Source: JAJXYN01 sp964532735 (GTDB lineage: Bacteria; Patescibacteriota; Patescibacteriia; JAGPKW01). From it: a stretch of DNA of 49,453 nucleotides. The number at the start of each line of letters is the position of its first letter. Within the stretch, counting starts at the first letter, position 1. The notes beneath the pieces are model-generated. The model was not told where the DNA came from. It saw only the letters and a program-made list of their open reading frames with translations, and did not search any database. Below, in pieces: positions 38,385 through 45,809 of this stretch. The DNA is taken from assembly GCA_964532735.1 (NCBI GenBank), contig CAZHKK010000005.1, forward strand, positions 1 to 49,453, in the 5' to 3' direction. Position numbers and translations under genes: made by a program.

Positions 38385-39227
38385 ATGAAAAAGATTTTTG
38401 CTTTAGTATTGGTTGCTGCCCTGGCGGCAGCACTGTCAGCACAAACATTGGTTGGAGGTGGAGAGCAATCTTCTTCTTCAAATAATTCTTCAATTTCCGC
38501 TGGATCAATCAATGCTCATGCTTGGTTTGATACAAGAGTTGAATCTCTTGTGCAAACTGAGACTGACCGCGATCAGCTGAAAGATGCCGATGGCGTTGAG
38601 AAGGATGCTTCCGTTACTCCCCAACTTAAGGGAGAGATGGGGGTAAGGGCTCTTTTCGGTGATGTTTTTTATGTAAAGGCTATGGGCTTTTACAATGTTA
38701 ACCGGGATGGCTTTTCTTCAGCAACGATAATGGCTGGACCTGGCGCTCAGATAGGGACATTCTCTATCGGAGCAAATGTAGGAACAGACCTTACTAACTT
38801 CAAAGGTATCAAGATTGGTGCTGATGCGAGTTGGGAAGTTGTTTCCGAAACTTCAATTTTCGCCTGGGGCAATACTGTTCTAAATGGTGGAAAAAACAAA
38901 GTAATCTCTACATCGGGAGTATATTCTGATGGAAAAAGGGATTATACTGCCTGGGATGCCGGAATTGGTGTAGATTCATACACCATTCAAGGTTTGTATC
39001 TCGGCGCTATAGCTTCAGTATGGGCCAATAATAATGAGTGGAATACCAAATCTGGCAATAAACTTATTACAACTACTGATATCTTGGGCAAAATTGGTTT
39101 TGTTCAGGACGGAAGAGTCTTATTTGTTGGCTTAGGCTATCGCGGTGGTGAAAAAATCATCAACGCGGCTAGTGATCCCCGCTTGTCACAGGGACTTATA
39201 GCCCAAATAGGTTTCAAGTTACAATAA
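38385..39227 (+). CDS. Secreted, possibly beta-barrel, surface protein
   Basis: This protein has 280 residues. A Sec signal peptide (MKKIFALVLVAALAAALSAQ) is cleaved near AQT. A Ser/Asn-rich linker is followed by amphipathic beta strands with Gly and aromatic residues (WFDTRVESLVQTE, AQIGTFSIGANVGTDL, GLYLGAIASVWANNNEW, RVLFVGLGYRGGEK, GLIAQIGFKLQ). This looks like an outer-membrane barrel such as those of spirochaetes, which would be unexpected in a single-membrane CPR cell. The codons are clearly GC-richer than those of neighbouring genes. A secreted beta-sandwich or pore-forming effector is an alternative. It has two promoters, a long leader and a strong SD, so it is probably abundant. Confidence 0.75.
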   Translation: MKKIFALVLVAALAAALSAQTLVGGGEQSSSSNNSSISAGSINAHAWFDTRVESLVQTETDRDQLKDADGVEKDASVTPQLKGEMGVRALFGDVFYVKAMGFYNVNRDGFSSATIMAGPGAQIGTFSIGANVGTDLTNFKGIKIGADASWEVVSETSIFAWGNTVLNGGKNKVISTSGVYSDGKRDYTAWDAGIGVDSYTIQGLYLGAIASVWANNNEWNTKSGNKLITTTDILGKIGFVQDGRVLFVGLGYRGGEKIINAASDPRLSQGLIAQIGFKLQ

Positions 39228-39243
39228 AGTAGCTTGAACCAAT

Positions 39244-39276
39244 CCCCAAATATTAACGTATTTGGGGAATTTTTAT
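39244..39276 (+). terminator. Terminator of the barrel-like gene
   Basis: Stem ccccaaata (39244-39252) pairs with tatttgggg (39259-39267), then TTTTT after two bases. Confidence 0.9.
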
Positions 39277-39288
39277 TTTATAAATATA

Positions 39289-39398
39289 TTGACAAAATCA
39301 TCAATATATGATATAAATTATGTAACTCTGAATGTTATTCAGAATAAAATATATATGCAAGGGCGGAAAATAACGTCAATGCAAAAAAGGAGGACATC
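39289..39398 (+). promoter_or_regulatory. TTGACA-N17-TATAAA promoter and leader
   Basis: TTGACA (39289-39294), 17 bp, TATAAA (39312-39317). The leader starts with a perfect hairpin tctgaat-gtt-attcaga (39325-39341) and ends with the SD aaaggagg placed for the ATG at 39399. Confidence 0.68.
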
Positions 39399-40007
39399 AT
39401 GAAGAAAGTTGTGATGTTTGTGGTTTTTGCCGCTCTTGCGGCAATGGTATTTGCACAGGTGGCTGATTTGGATTTTGGTGATTCAAAAAGGTCTTTAAAT
39501 GTTAAAACTACTTTTGAACCACAGGAAAAGGTTTTTGGGCCTGCTTTTGTTGATTCTGATGGTAAGTTAAAAAGTGATATATTAGGATATAAATTAGTTT
39601 TTTTTATTCCTAATGTAATTCAAGAAGAATCTTTTTCAAGAATTCTTTTACCTGAAACTTTAAAGATTCAGGTTCAGGTTGCTCTTGATAAAAAGAAAGA
39701 AGAAATAACAAATATAGTTCCTGTATCTGTTTCTTCTTTTCAGGATACTGCCGGTGAATATTACACAAGAGTTGTATTGGTAGCACCTGTAAATTATCTA
39801 AATGTTTATTTTTTTGCTTCTGCAAAATTTGAATATATAGATATGTCAGAAGAAGGTGAAAATGTTTTGGTGTTAGCTGGACAAATCGGTCATGACCCAA
39901 AGCAATTGATCTACCCAGAAAAAACTTCAACAAAAAAAACTTCTACTTCTTCAGAAAAGAAATTTACTCCATCTTCTTCCGGTTCCGGGACAGGCGGAAT
40001 GAGATAA
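39399..40007 (+). CDS. Small secreted protein of unknown function
   Basis: This protein has 202 residues. The signal peptide (MKKVVMFVVFAALAAMVFAQ) is closely similar in style to that of the preceding gene product. The mature part is a beta-rich domain (SDILGYKLVFFIPNVIQEE, then YYTRVVLVAPVNYLNVYFF) ending in a Thr/Ser/Lys/Gly-rich disordered tail (SSGSGTGGMR). The signal-peptide region is GC-richer than the rest of the gene. Strong SD (aaggagg) and its own terminator. Function unknown. Its position suggests that it works with the two flanking exported proteins. Confidence 0.75.
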   Translation: MKKVVMFVVFAALAAMVFAQVADLDFGDSKRSLNVKTTFEPQEKVFGPAFVDSDGKLKSDILGYKLVFFIPNVIQEESFSRILLPETLKIQVQVALDKKKEEITNIVPVSVSSFQDTAGEYYTRVVLVAPVNYLNVYFFASAKFEYIDMSEEGENVLVLAGQIGHDPKQLIYPEKTSTKKTSTSSEKKFTPSSSGSGTGGMR

Positions 40008-40013
40008 TTATAA

Positions 40014-40061
40014 ACTCTTAAACTTTATTTAAAAAATAATAAGGTTTAAGAGTTTTTTGTT
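40014..40061 (+). terminator. Terminator of the small secreted protein gene
   Basis: A 15-bp imperfect stem (40014-40028 with 40040-40054; aactcttaaac...gtttaagagtt), then TTTTT. Confidence 0.88.
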
Positions 40062-40063
40062 TC

Positions 40064-40092
40064 TTTACAAAATGTAAATAAAGTGTTAATTT
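40064..40092 (+). promoter_or_regulatory. TTTACA-N17-TAATTT promoter
   Basis: TTTACA (40064-40069), 17 bp ending AGTGT, TAATTT (40087-40092). A short hairpin (aacccttgggtt, 40109-40120) precedes the SD aggagg. Confidence 0.6.
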
Positions 40093-40131
40093 ATAGAAAA
40101 TTTTAAGAACCCTTGGGTTCTAGGAGGAAAT

Positions 40132-41571
40132 ATGAAGAAGTTTAGGGCGTTAATTTTCGTTATGATCTTAGCCTCCTTTACCCTTTTCGCAGAAGATCAG
40201 CGTAAGGGTTTTGTGACTAATGTTCTGACGGATAGTGGTTTTGGTTCTTTTATTGGTTCTATGGAGGTTACTTATCATCCATTTGGTAAAAATGGTGTTC
40301 CTGTAACTATTGGGAAAGATAATGCAAATTATCATCCCGGTTTAGAAAATTCTTTAAAAGAAAGGATTATTGAAGTAAAAGCTAAGGCTGATTCTTATGT
40401 TTTTGACCCAGATGAGATTATATTTAAATCTATGCATAGATATAATGTTTTAAATCCTTGTGGCTATGGATCTGGTAATTATTATTTTGATAGGGCGGCT
40501 TTATTATTTGCTTTGAGGTATTTTTATGATGGTATGACATTTCAAGATTTGAGTAGCGAAACTGATATTGGTATTCTTGCGGATCAAAATTTCTTTCCAA
40601 ACGGTGATAAAAGGTATGCAAATAGACTTATTGTTACCACTATTGCGAAAGAAGTTGTGGCGGAACTTACTATAGATCAAATTTTGGAATTGCCAGCAGA
40701 AAAAAATAAAAAAAAAGATGATGAAGAACTTCCTTTAGCAAAAAGAACTGTAGAAGAAGTTTATAATCTTATTAGTATGGAACATGAAGGAAAAGGTTTT
40801 GATTTTCTTTTATATCCTAATGATATAGAAAGTGTTGTAGATGGTTCAACTATTCAAGAAAAAACTATTGAAGCTAAACGTCAAAAATTAGTTTCTTATG
40901 TTAAATGGACTTTTACTTTGCCAAGAACAATTGAAGCTTTAAAAATATTATCTTTTGTTTTGGAATATGAAGATTTTCCTGATATGAGTCCTATTCTTGT
41001 TGTTAATTTTGCTAGAGAAATAGCAGAATGGCGTCTTATGAATCCTAAAGGAGCTTGGCAAGAGTATCTTTTGAAGTCTATGAGTAGTAAAACTCTTAAT
41101 AATACAGTATCTCCTACTAATTGGTTAGATGTTTATTTTGGTATTAGAGGTGTTGCTTATAATTCTTCAGGAAGTAATAATGCAGATGTTATGGGAAAAT
41201 TTGGCTTAGGATACAACATAGGAGAAAGTTTTGTTTATTTCACTGGATATGTTGGCATGCCTGTTCAAATAAGTTTAAGTTCTTTACAATACGAGGCTGC
41301 GTTAAATACTAATATTAGATTTTTGAGTTTTTTTGAGTTAAATACGGATGCTTATTATTATAATACTGGAAGACTTAGATTTACTTTGAAACCTAACTTT
41401 ATTATTTTTTCAGATATTTTGCAAATTGGTGCTGGTGTTGATTTTGATGTTTTGCCGTCATCTTCTATAACGTTTTTTACAGAAGTTTTTGTAAAAGATA
41501 TTGTTGGAGTGGGTGCTGGATATACAATAGGATCAAGACAAGCAAATATTTCTGCAAAAATAAAACTTTAA
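40132..41571 (+). CDS. Secreted protein with helical middle and beta-rich, barrel-like C-terminus
   Basis: This protein has 479 residues. A signal peptide (MKKFRALIFVMILASFTLFAE) is followed by a domain with NPCGYGSGNYYFDRAALLF. A helical middle part contains a Lys/Glu stretch (PAEKNKKKDDEELP). The last 150 residues are alternating beta strands (DVYFGIRGVAYNSSGSNNA, KFGLGYNIGESFVYFTGYVG, ILQIGAGVDFDVLPSSSITFF, GVGAGYTIGSRQANISAKIKL). This C-terminus resembles an outer-membrane barrel. The codons are close to the local norm except near the start. Family not recognised. Confidence 0.75.
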   Translation: MKKFRALIFVMILASFTLFAEDQRKGFVTNVLTDSGFGSFIGSMEVTYHPFGKNGVPVTIGKDNANYHPGLENSLKERIIEVKAKADSYVFDPDEIIFKSMHRYNVLNPCGYGSGNYYFDRAALLFALRYFYDGMTFQDLSSETDIGILADQNFFPNGDKRYANRLIVTTIAKEVVAELTIDQILELPAEKNKKKDDEELPLAKRTVEEVYNLISMEHEGKGFDFLLYPNDIESVVDGSTIQEKTIEAKRQKLVSYVKWTFTLPRTIEALKILSFVLEYEDFPDMSPILVVNFAREIAEWRLMNPKGAWQEYLLKSMSSKTLNNTVSPTNWLDVYFGIRGVAYNSSGSNNADVMGKFGLGYNIGESFVYFTGYVGMPVQISLSSLQYEAALNTNIRFLSFFELNTDAYYYNTGRLRFTLKPNFIIFSDILQIGAGVDFDVLPSSSITFFTEVFVKDIVGVGAGYTIGSRQANISAKIKL

Positions 41572-41577
41572 ATTTAG

Positions 41578-41606
41578 CTCCTATCTATAATAGATAGGAG
41601 TTTTTT
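41578..41606 (+). terminator. Strong terminator
   Basis: A 10-bp perfect stem, ctcctatcta (41578-41587) with tagataggag (41591-41600), then TTTTTT. Confidence 0.92.
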
Positions 41607-41703
41607 GTTTTCCTCTTTACTATTATTTTTTTTATTGTTAGTATTTGAAAACAAATTAGTGAGTTAGGAGTAATGTCAAAATAGTTTAAGAAAGGATTAT
41701 TTA

Positions 41704-41732
41704 TTGACAAAAACTCAATAATGTGTTAAGGT
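41704..41732 (+). promoter_or_regulatory. TAAGGT-type promoter of the second GT4 gene
   Basis: TTGACA (41704-41709), 17 bp ending TGTGT, TAAGGT (41727-41732). The core is the same as at 32444 over more than 20 positions. The leader is short and has no SD, unlike the exported genes. Nothing else was found in the 41607-41703 spacer. Confidence 0.72.
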
Positions 41733-41779
41733 TTATTTACTTAAATAATATTTTAAGTGAATAAAGATAATATATTTAT

Positions 41780-42952
41780 ATGAAAATTGCTATAATTGGA
41801 GCCAAAGGTGTGCCAGCTACTTATGGTGGCGTTGAAAGACACGCGGAAGAGCTTGCACTTGGTCTTGTTTCCAAAGGTAACGATGTTACTGTGTATTCTA
41901 GAAAATGGTATACAAAATATGAAGAAAAGGAATACAAAGGAATAAAGATAAAAAATATTGGTTCTATAAAAACTAAAAATTTAGATACTATTACTCATGT
42001 ATTTTTATCAACTCTTGATGCAGTAAGGGGTAGATTTGATGTTATTCATTATCAAGGTGTTGGTCCTGCTTTGTTATCTTTTATTCCTAGAATATTGTCT
42101 CCAAAGACTAAAGTTTTTGTGACTTTTCATTGCGAAGACTTTAAACACGATAAATGGAGTGGTTTTGCTAGATTTATGTTAAAAGTTGGAGAAAAAGCCG
42201 CTTGTATATTTCCTCATAAAACTATTACTGTCTCTAAATTATTAAAATATAAGGTTGATAATTTTTATGATTCAAAAGCAGAATATATTCCAAATGGAAT
42301 AACTGTAAAGAACGATTTGTCTATCATAAGAGAATCTGGAGATGTTTTTGAAAAATTTAATATAGAACCTGGTAAATATATAATTGCGGTTACTAGATTG
42401 GTTAGACATAAAGGTGTTCATTTGCTTATTGATGCTTACAAAAAAATGAACCAAGAATTAAAAGATAAGTATAAATTGGTTATTGTTGGTGGTGGAACTT
42501 TTGGTGATAAATATGAACAAGAATTAAAAGAATTAAGTTCTTCTGATAAAAATATAATTATGACAGGAATGCAAACTGGAAAAGATTTAGAAAAATTATT
42601 TATTGGTTCTAAATTATTTTCTCATGCATCTTCTGCTGAAGGTTTACCTATAACAGTATTGGAAGCTATGAATTATGAAAGACCTGTTGTTGTTTCTAAT
42701 ATTCCTGAACATATGGAAGTTATTGGAGAAGATAGAGGTATTTCATTTAACACTGGAGATGTAAATGATTTGAGAGAAAAGATTGAATTTGCTCTTTCTG
42801 AACCAAATTCTAATATTATAAATGAAATGGTTGGAAAAGCTAAAAATATTGTTAAAAATGAATATAACTGGGAAAGGGTTATAGAAAAAACAGAAAATGC
42901 TTATAAAGATATTATAAAAGGAAGTCAAATAATAGAAAATGTTAAAGCATAA
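41780..42952 (+). CDS. GT4-family glycosyltransferase (rhamnosyltransferase-like)
   Basis: This protein has 390 residues in the GT-B fold. The start KIAIIGAKGVPATYGGVERHAEEL is characteristic of the DUF1972/GT4 group that builds capsule and exopolysaccharide repeat units. It has VIHYQGVGPALLSF in the acceptor domain, and AVTRLVRHKGVHLLIDAY and SSAEGLPITVLEAMNYERPVVVSNIPEHMEVI in the donor domain. The donor sugar is not predictable. It closes the surface-polysaccharide region and ends at a bidirectional terminator shared with the convergent HTH gene. Confidence 0.93.
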   Translation: MKIAIIGAKGVPATYGGVERHAEELALGLVSKGNDVTVYSRKWYTKYEEKEYKGIKIKNIGSIKTKNLDTITHVFLSTLDAVRGRFDVIHYQGVGPALLSFIPRILSPKTKVFVTFHCEDFKHDKWSGFARFMLKVGEKAACIFPHKTITVSKLLKYKVDNFYDSKAEYIPNGITVKNDLSIIRESGDVFEKFNIEPGKYIIAVTRLVRHKGVHLLIDAYKKMNQELKDKYKLVIVGGGTFGDKYEQELKELSSSDKNIIMTGMQTGKDLEKLFIGSKLFSHASSAEGLPITVLEAMNYERPVVVSNIPEHMEVIGEDRGISFNTGDVNDLREKIEFALSEPNSNIINEMVGKAKNIVKNEYNWERVIEKTENAYKDIIKGSQIIENVKA

Positions 42953-42954
42953 TT

Positions 42955-42990
42955 AAAAAATAGATGTAAATAATTTTACATCTATTTTTT
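42955..42990. terminator. Perfect bidirectional terminator
   Basis: A 16-bp perfect stem, aaaaaatagatgtaaa (42955-42970) with tttacatctatttttt (42975-42990), usable on both strands. It overlaps the last bases of the minus-strand HTH gene stop codon. Confidence 0.92.
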
Positions 42991-43432
42991 ATTGTAATAA
43001 TATATTCCATTCATTTACATATTTTCCTATTCCTTGATTATTAAATACATTTCTTCTTCTTGTTGAAGCATAACACCATTTTAGTAGCTCTTTAAAAGAT
43101 ATTTTATATTTACCATCTTCTAGTATATAATTTATTTCTTTTTCTTTTATTGATTTTCTTATGCTTACTTTTGATATTCCTGATAATGTTTCGCAATCTT
43201 TTATTGACAAAAGAAGGTCATTTGTTGTTGATTTGAAAGAATTTTTTATTATTTTTTCTTTCTTTTTCTTTTTTATTATTAATTTATTTTTTGGTTCTTT
43301 TTTTATTTCTTCAACACTAAAAACATCCACATGAACTTCATTTTTTGTGGTGGACATATTTTCTTGTTTTGGTTCTCCTATGTCTTCTAAAGATATAGGG
43401 GTTAGATTTTCTAAATCTAGAATAGGGGACAT
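42989..43432 (-). CDS. Helix-turn-helix DNA-binding protein
   Basis: This protein has 147 residues. The N-terminal half is disordered and charged, with a very basic patch (KNKLIIKKKKKEKIIK). The C-terminal part has an excisionase/MerR-like HTH: LSIKDCETLSGISKVSIRKS, then INYILEDGKYKISFKELLKW, the wing-plus-helix pattern seen in HTH_17 proteins. A basic tail follows (ASTRRRNVF). It is probably a transcription factor. Its promoter overlaps an inverted repeat, and four phased repeats lie further upstream. Both are candidate binding sites for itself. It faces the GT4 gene and is divergent from the sigma-factor gene. Confidence 0.75.
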   Translation of the reverse strand: MSPILDLENLTPISLEDIGEPKQENMSTTKNEVHVDVFSVEEIKKEPKNKLIIKKKKKEKIIKNSFKSTTNDLLLSIKDCETLSGISKVSIRKSIKEKEINYILEDGKYKISFKELLKWCYASTRRRNVFNNQGIGKYVNEWNILLQ

Positions 43433-43460
43433 ATAAAGTTATAATTTAAAACTTATCACC

Positions 43461-43513
43461 ATACTATATTAATAAATTTTAATTGTAAAGTTATACCCCT
43501 GTTATATAACTTT
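43461..43513 (-). promoter_or_regulatory. Promoter of the HTH gene overlapped by an inverted repeat
   Basis: Minus strand TTTACA (43489-43484), 17 bp, TAGTAT (43466-43461). A 9-bp perfect inverted repeat aaagttata (43487-43495) / tataacttt (43505-43513) overlaps the -35, which suggests an operator. Confidence 0.65.
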
Positions 43514-43542
43514 GTATGTTTTTTAGTATATTTTTATATTTT

Positions 43543-43580
43543 GTGGAACGATAGTGGAACATTGTAGAACAATGTGGAAC
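43543..43580. repeat. Four helically phased GTGGAAC-type repeats
   Basis: gtggaac at 43543, 43554 and 43574 and gtagaac at 43564, spaced 11, 10 and 10 bp. One turn of DNA per repeat puts all copies on one face. It lies in a 373-bp spacer between the divergent HTH and sigma-factor genes. The rest of the spacer is AT-rich, with a sigma-gene -10 at 43705. Confidence 0.85.
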
Positions 43581-43701
43581 GAAATATAAAAATAATTCCA
43601 TTTGGGGTAAGATAAATATATTTGCTTTGCTTGTTATTTATCTTAAAAACTAAAAATACTTATTTTTCCACCTTTTTTCACTTTTATTGTATGATTTATT
43701 T

Positions 43702-43710
43702 TGATATAAT
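43702..43710 (+). promoter_or_regulatory. Extended -10 promoter of the sigma-factor gene
   Basis: TGATATAAT (43702-43710), about 95 nt before the GTG at 43806. It is a housekeeping-type promoter rather than an ECF-type one. Confidence 0.55.
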
Positions 43711-43805
43711 TTATTTAAAATAAAAATAAAAAAGAATTTTTTGTTTTAATAAAAATGAGAAATTAAATTTAGTCTAATTAACTTATTTTTAAGATTCAAT
43801 TCGTT

Positions 43806-44321
43806 GTGAAATCTGATAATGTTTTAAAATTGAAAATAGGTGATATTACTACTTTTGAAAAAATCTATGATGAATTTTTTCAAAAGATTTATCAATTTGT
43901 TTTTTTCAAAGTAAATAATCAACACAAAGCTGAGGATATTTCTTCTGAGGTTTTTTTGCGTTTTGTAAAATTTGTTAAAGAAAATAAAATTGATAATGTG
44001 TCTGCTGTTCTTTATAAAATTGCTAGAAATTTAATAATTGATGATTCTAGAAAAATAAAAGAAGAATTAGTGGGTGATGAGAAGATGGAATTAATAAAAG
44101 ATGATAATGAATTAAATTTTGATGATAAATATGTTAATAATGAAAATTTATTATTAGCTCTTTCTTCTATAAATGATGAGTATAGAGATGTTATTGTTAT
44201 GTATTATATTAATGAAATGACTTTGAAGGATATTGCTAAAGTTTTTGATAAAACTGAAGGGGCAACAAAAACAATGTTATCTAGGGCATTGAAACAAATG
44301 AGAGAGAGAATAAAAAACTAA
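43806..44321 (+). CDS. RNA polymerase sigma factor, ECF-like
   Basis: This protein has 171 residues. Region 2 is FEKIYDEFFQKIYQFVFFKV, then AEDISSEVFLRFVKFV. A short acidic linker follows. Region 4 is LSSINDEYRDVIVMYYINEM, then LKDIAKVFDKTEGATKTMLSRALKQMRE with the helix-turn-helix. This is a complete sigma-70-family ECF plan. The start is GTG at 43806, since no in-frame ATG lies near it and region 2 begins 18 residues later. The next gene encodes a DUF5667 membrane protein, the usual partner in CPR genomes, so the pair is a candidate sigma/anti-sigma system. The S-layer gene downstream is a possible target. Confidence 0.9.
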   Translation: MKSDNVLKLKIGDITTFEKIYDEFFQKIYQFVFFKVNNQHKAEDISSEVFLRFVKFVKENKIDNVSAVLYKIARNLIIDDSRKIKEELVGDEKMELIKDDNELNFDDKYVNNENLLLALSSINDEYRDVIVMYYINEMTLKDIAKVFDKTEGATKTMLSRALKQMRERIKN

Positions 44322-44338
44322 AAAACTTTTCCCCATAG

Positions 44339-44364
44339 TGTAACTTTTTTATTTTTGATTCGTC
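44339..44364 (+). promoter_or_regulatory. Possible ECF-type promoter before the DUF5667 gene
   Basis: TGTAAC (44339-44344), 16 bp, CGTC (44361-44364). This resembles ECF promoters of the SigM/SigX type (TGTAAC-N16/17-CGWC). It is a single occurrence and therefore weak. Confidence 0.3.
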
Positions 44365-44412
44365 ATATATTTTGAACGTGTATTTTTATTTGTAAACCAA
44401 AACAAACTTAAA

Positions 44413-45705
44413 ATGAACGAAAAAGAGTTTATATCTAAAATTAAATCTCTTAAAAATGATATCATTGTTGATGATAGTTTTTTTGATTCAAATAAAAAAA
44501 AGTTTTTAAATTTTGTTTCTTCTGAATTTAATGAAAAATCTTCAAAATTAAATTTTGATTTTGTTTCATTGTTTAATAAAATTAAGATTCCGGGTTTTGC
44601 TATAGGTGCGTCTGCTTGTGTTATCTCTGTTTTCGGTTTTACTGTTTCTGCCTCTTTGAGAGCTATTCCTGGTGATCCTTTGTATTCTTTTAAAATATCA
44701 ATGGAAAATACAAGAGTTGCTATGACTTTTGATGATAGCAAGAGTGTTGATTTGCAAGTTCAATTTGCTGGAAATAGAATAGATGAATTATCTATGATTA
44801 TGAATTCTAATAGATTGGATAAACAAAAAGTTGCTTCTGATCTTGTAAATAAAATAGATGATAATTTATCAGATGTTCCTAGTAAAGTTATTGCTTTAAA
44901 TAACAAAAATAAATCATTAGAAACTACCGCAAAGGTTTTTGATGATAAGATGAATGAATATAGTGATAAATTAAAAAAAGTAAAAGATATTGCTAATGAT
45001 TCAGGAATGGACGAATTAATAAAAGAAATTGATTTGGCTTATATAAAAGGTAATAGTGTTGCGGTTAAAACTTTAAATATAGTTGTTCAAAATATTGATT
45101 TGAGTGTTGATAACACAGATTTAAAAAGAGATATAATAAATAGAGTTGAAAAGAAAGTTGATAATATAAAAGAAATAGTGGATCCTGTTAGTAAAACTGT
45201 TGTAATTAATGATAGTAATGATATAATTAATGAATCATCATTAAATGAAAATGCTGAAAATAGCGTTGATACTAGTGGTGATAACAACAAAAATACAAAT
45301 ATAAACAAAAATGAAAATGGTGGTAGTTCAACACTTATTGAACAACTACAAGACATGAAAAAAGAATTACAAAAAGCTAAGATTGGATTAGCTTCTACTG
45401 ATATGGCTAGTATTATCAATAGTATAGATAAGGGATTGAATAATACTATAATTTCTACGGTGCCATTATCTCCAGTTATGAACATTAATGATAAGCCTAA
45501 TAACGCTATAGATACTAATAATAAAGAAAATAATGATAAAGTTATTGATGAAAAAGATATTATTATTGAAGACATAACAAACGAAAAAGATGTAGATTTT
45601 GAAATGCAATTTGAAACTGGTATTGGATATGGATTAAATTTTGAAGAAAATAATATTGGTAAAAATGATTTCAATATAGAATCTTTGTGGAATAGTGGAG
45701 AGTAG
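44413..45705 (+). CDS. DUF5667-domain membrane protein, probable sigma-factor partner
   Basis: This protein has 430 residues. A cytoplasmic N-terminus of about 60 residues (candidate sigma-binding part) precedes one TM helix (about 61-80, FAIGASACVISVFGFTVSAS). The DUF5667 signature follows directly: LRAIPGDPLYSFKISMENTRVAM, then a helical region with QFAGNRIDELSMI. Next come coiled-coil and Asn/Asp-rich parts, and an acidic C-terminus (DFEMQFETGIGYGLNFEE). The topology (inside, TM, long outside) fits an anti-sigma factor sensing the envelope. It is encoded 91 nt after the sigma gene. Confidence 0.85.
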   Translation: MNEKEFISKIKSLKNDIIVDDSFFDSNKKKFLNFVSSEFNEKSSKLNFDFVSLFNKIKIPGFAIGASACVISVFGFTVSASLRAIPGDPLYSFKISMENTRVAMTFDDSKSVDLQVQFAGNRIDELSMIMNSNRLDKQKVASDLVNKIDDNLSDVPSKVIALNNKNKSLETTAKVFDDKMNEYSDKLKKVKDIANDSGMDELIKEIDLAYIKGNSVAVKTLNIVVQNIDLSVDNTDLKRDIINRVEKKVDNIKEIVDPVSKTVVINDSNDIINESSLNENAENSVDTSGDNNKNTNINKNENGGSSTLIEQLQDMKKELQKAKIGLASTDMASIINSIDKGLNNTIISTVPLSPVMNINDKPNNAIDTNNKENNDKVIDEKDIIIEDITNEKDVDFEMQFETGIGYGLNFEENNIGKNDFNIESLWNSGE

Positions 45706-45708
45706 AAT

Positions 45709-45760
45709 AAGGGATAATGAGCGTGGTGATTTTTATAAATCATCACACGGGTTATCCCTT
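45709..45760 (+). other. Two-tier long hairpin after the DUF5667 gene
   Basis: Outer stem aagggataa (45709-45717) with ttatccctt (45752-45760). Inner stem gtggtgattt (45723-45732) with aaatcatcac (45737-45746). No T-run follows, so it is not a classical terminator. It may be an mRNA 3'-end stabiliser or processing site. Confidence 0.75.
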
Positions 45761-45775
45761 GTGGAAATCCAAAGA

Positions 45776-45809
45776 ACAATCATAACAATAATAAGCTTTG
45801 ATTGTTTTT
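45776..45809 (+). terminator. Terminator of the sigma/DUF5667 operon
   Basis: Stem acaatca (45776-45782) pairs with tgattgt (45799-45805), followed by TTTT. Confidence 0.7.

Noticed and set aside
31164..39230. Contamination or chimeric contig as the cause of the GC-rich exported genes
   Set aside because: There are no N gaps in 17324-49453, GC-rich segments alternate with AT-rich polysaccharide genes, and all share the same promoter type. A simple join is unlikely, although read coverage was not available.
43543..43580. Phased GTGGAAC repeats as plasmid or phage iterons, or as a CRISPR array
   Set aside because: The units are only 7 bp, there is no Rep or Cas gene nearby, and the spacers are 3-4 bp. 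A regulator binding site is more likely.
45087..45779. Long open frame on the minus strand opposite the DUF5667 gene
   Set aside because: It is a Ser/Leu/Phe-rich mirror of the Asn/Asp/Lys-rich coding strand with no promoter, and its codons are not those of this genome.
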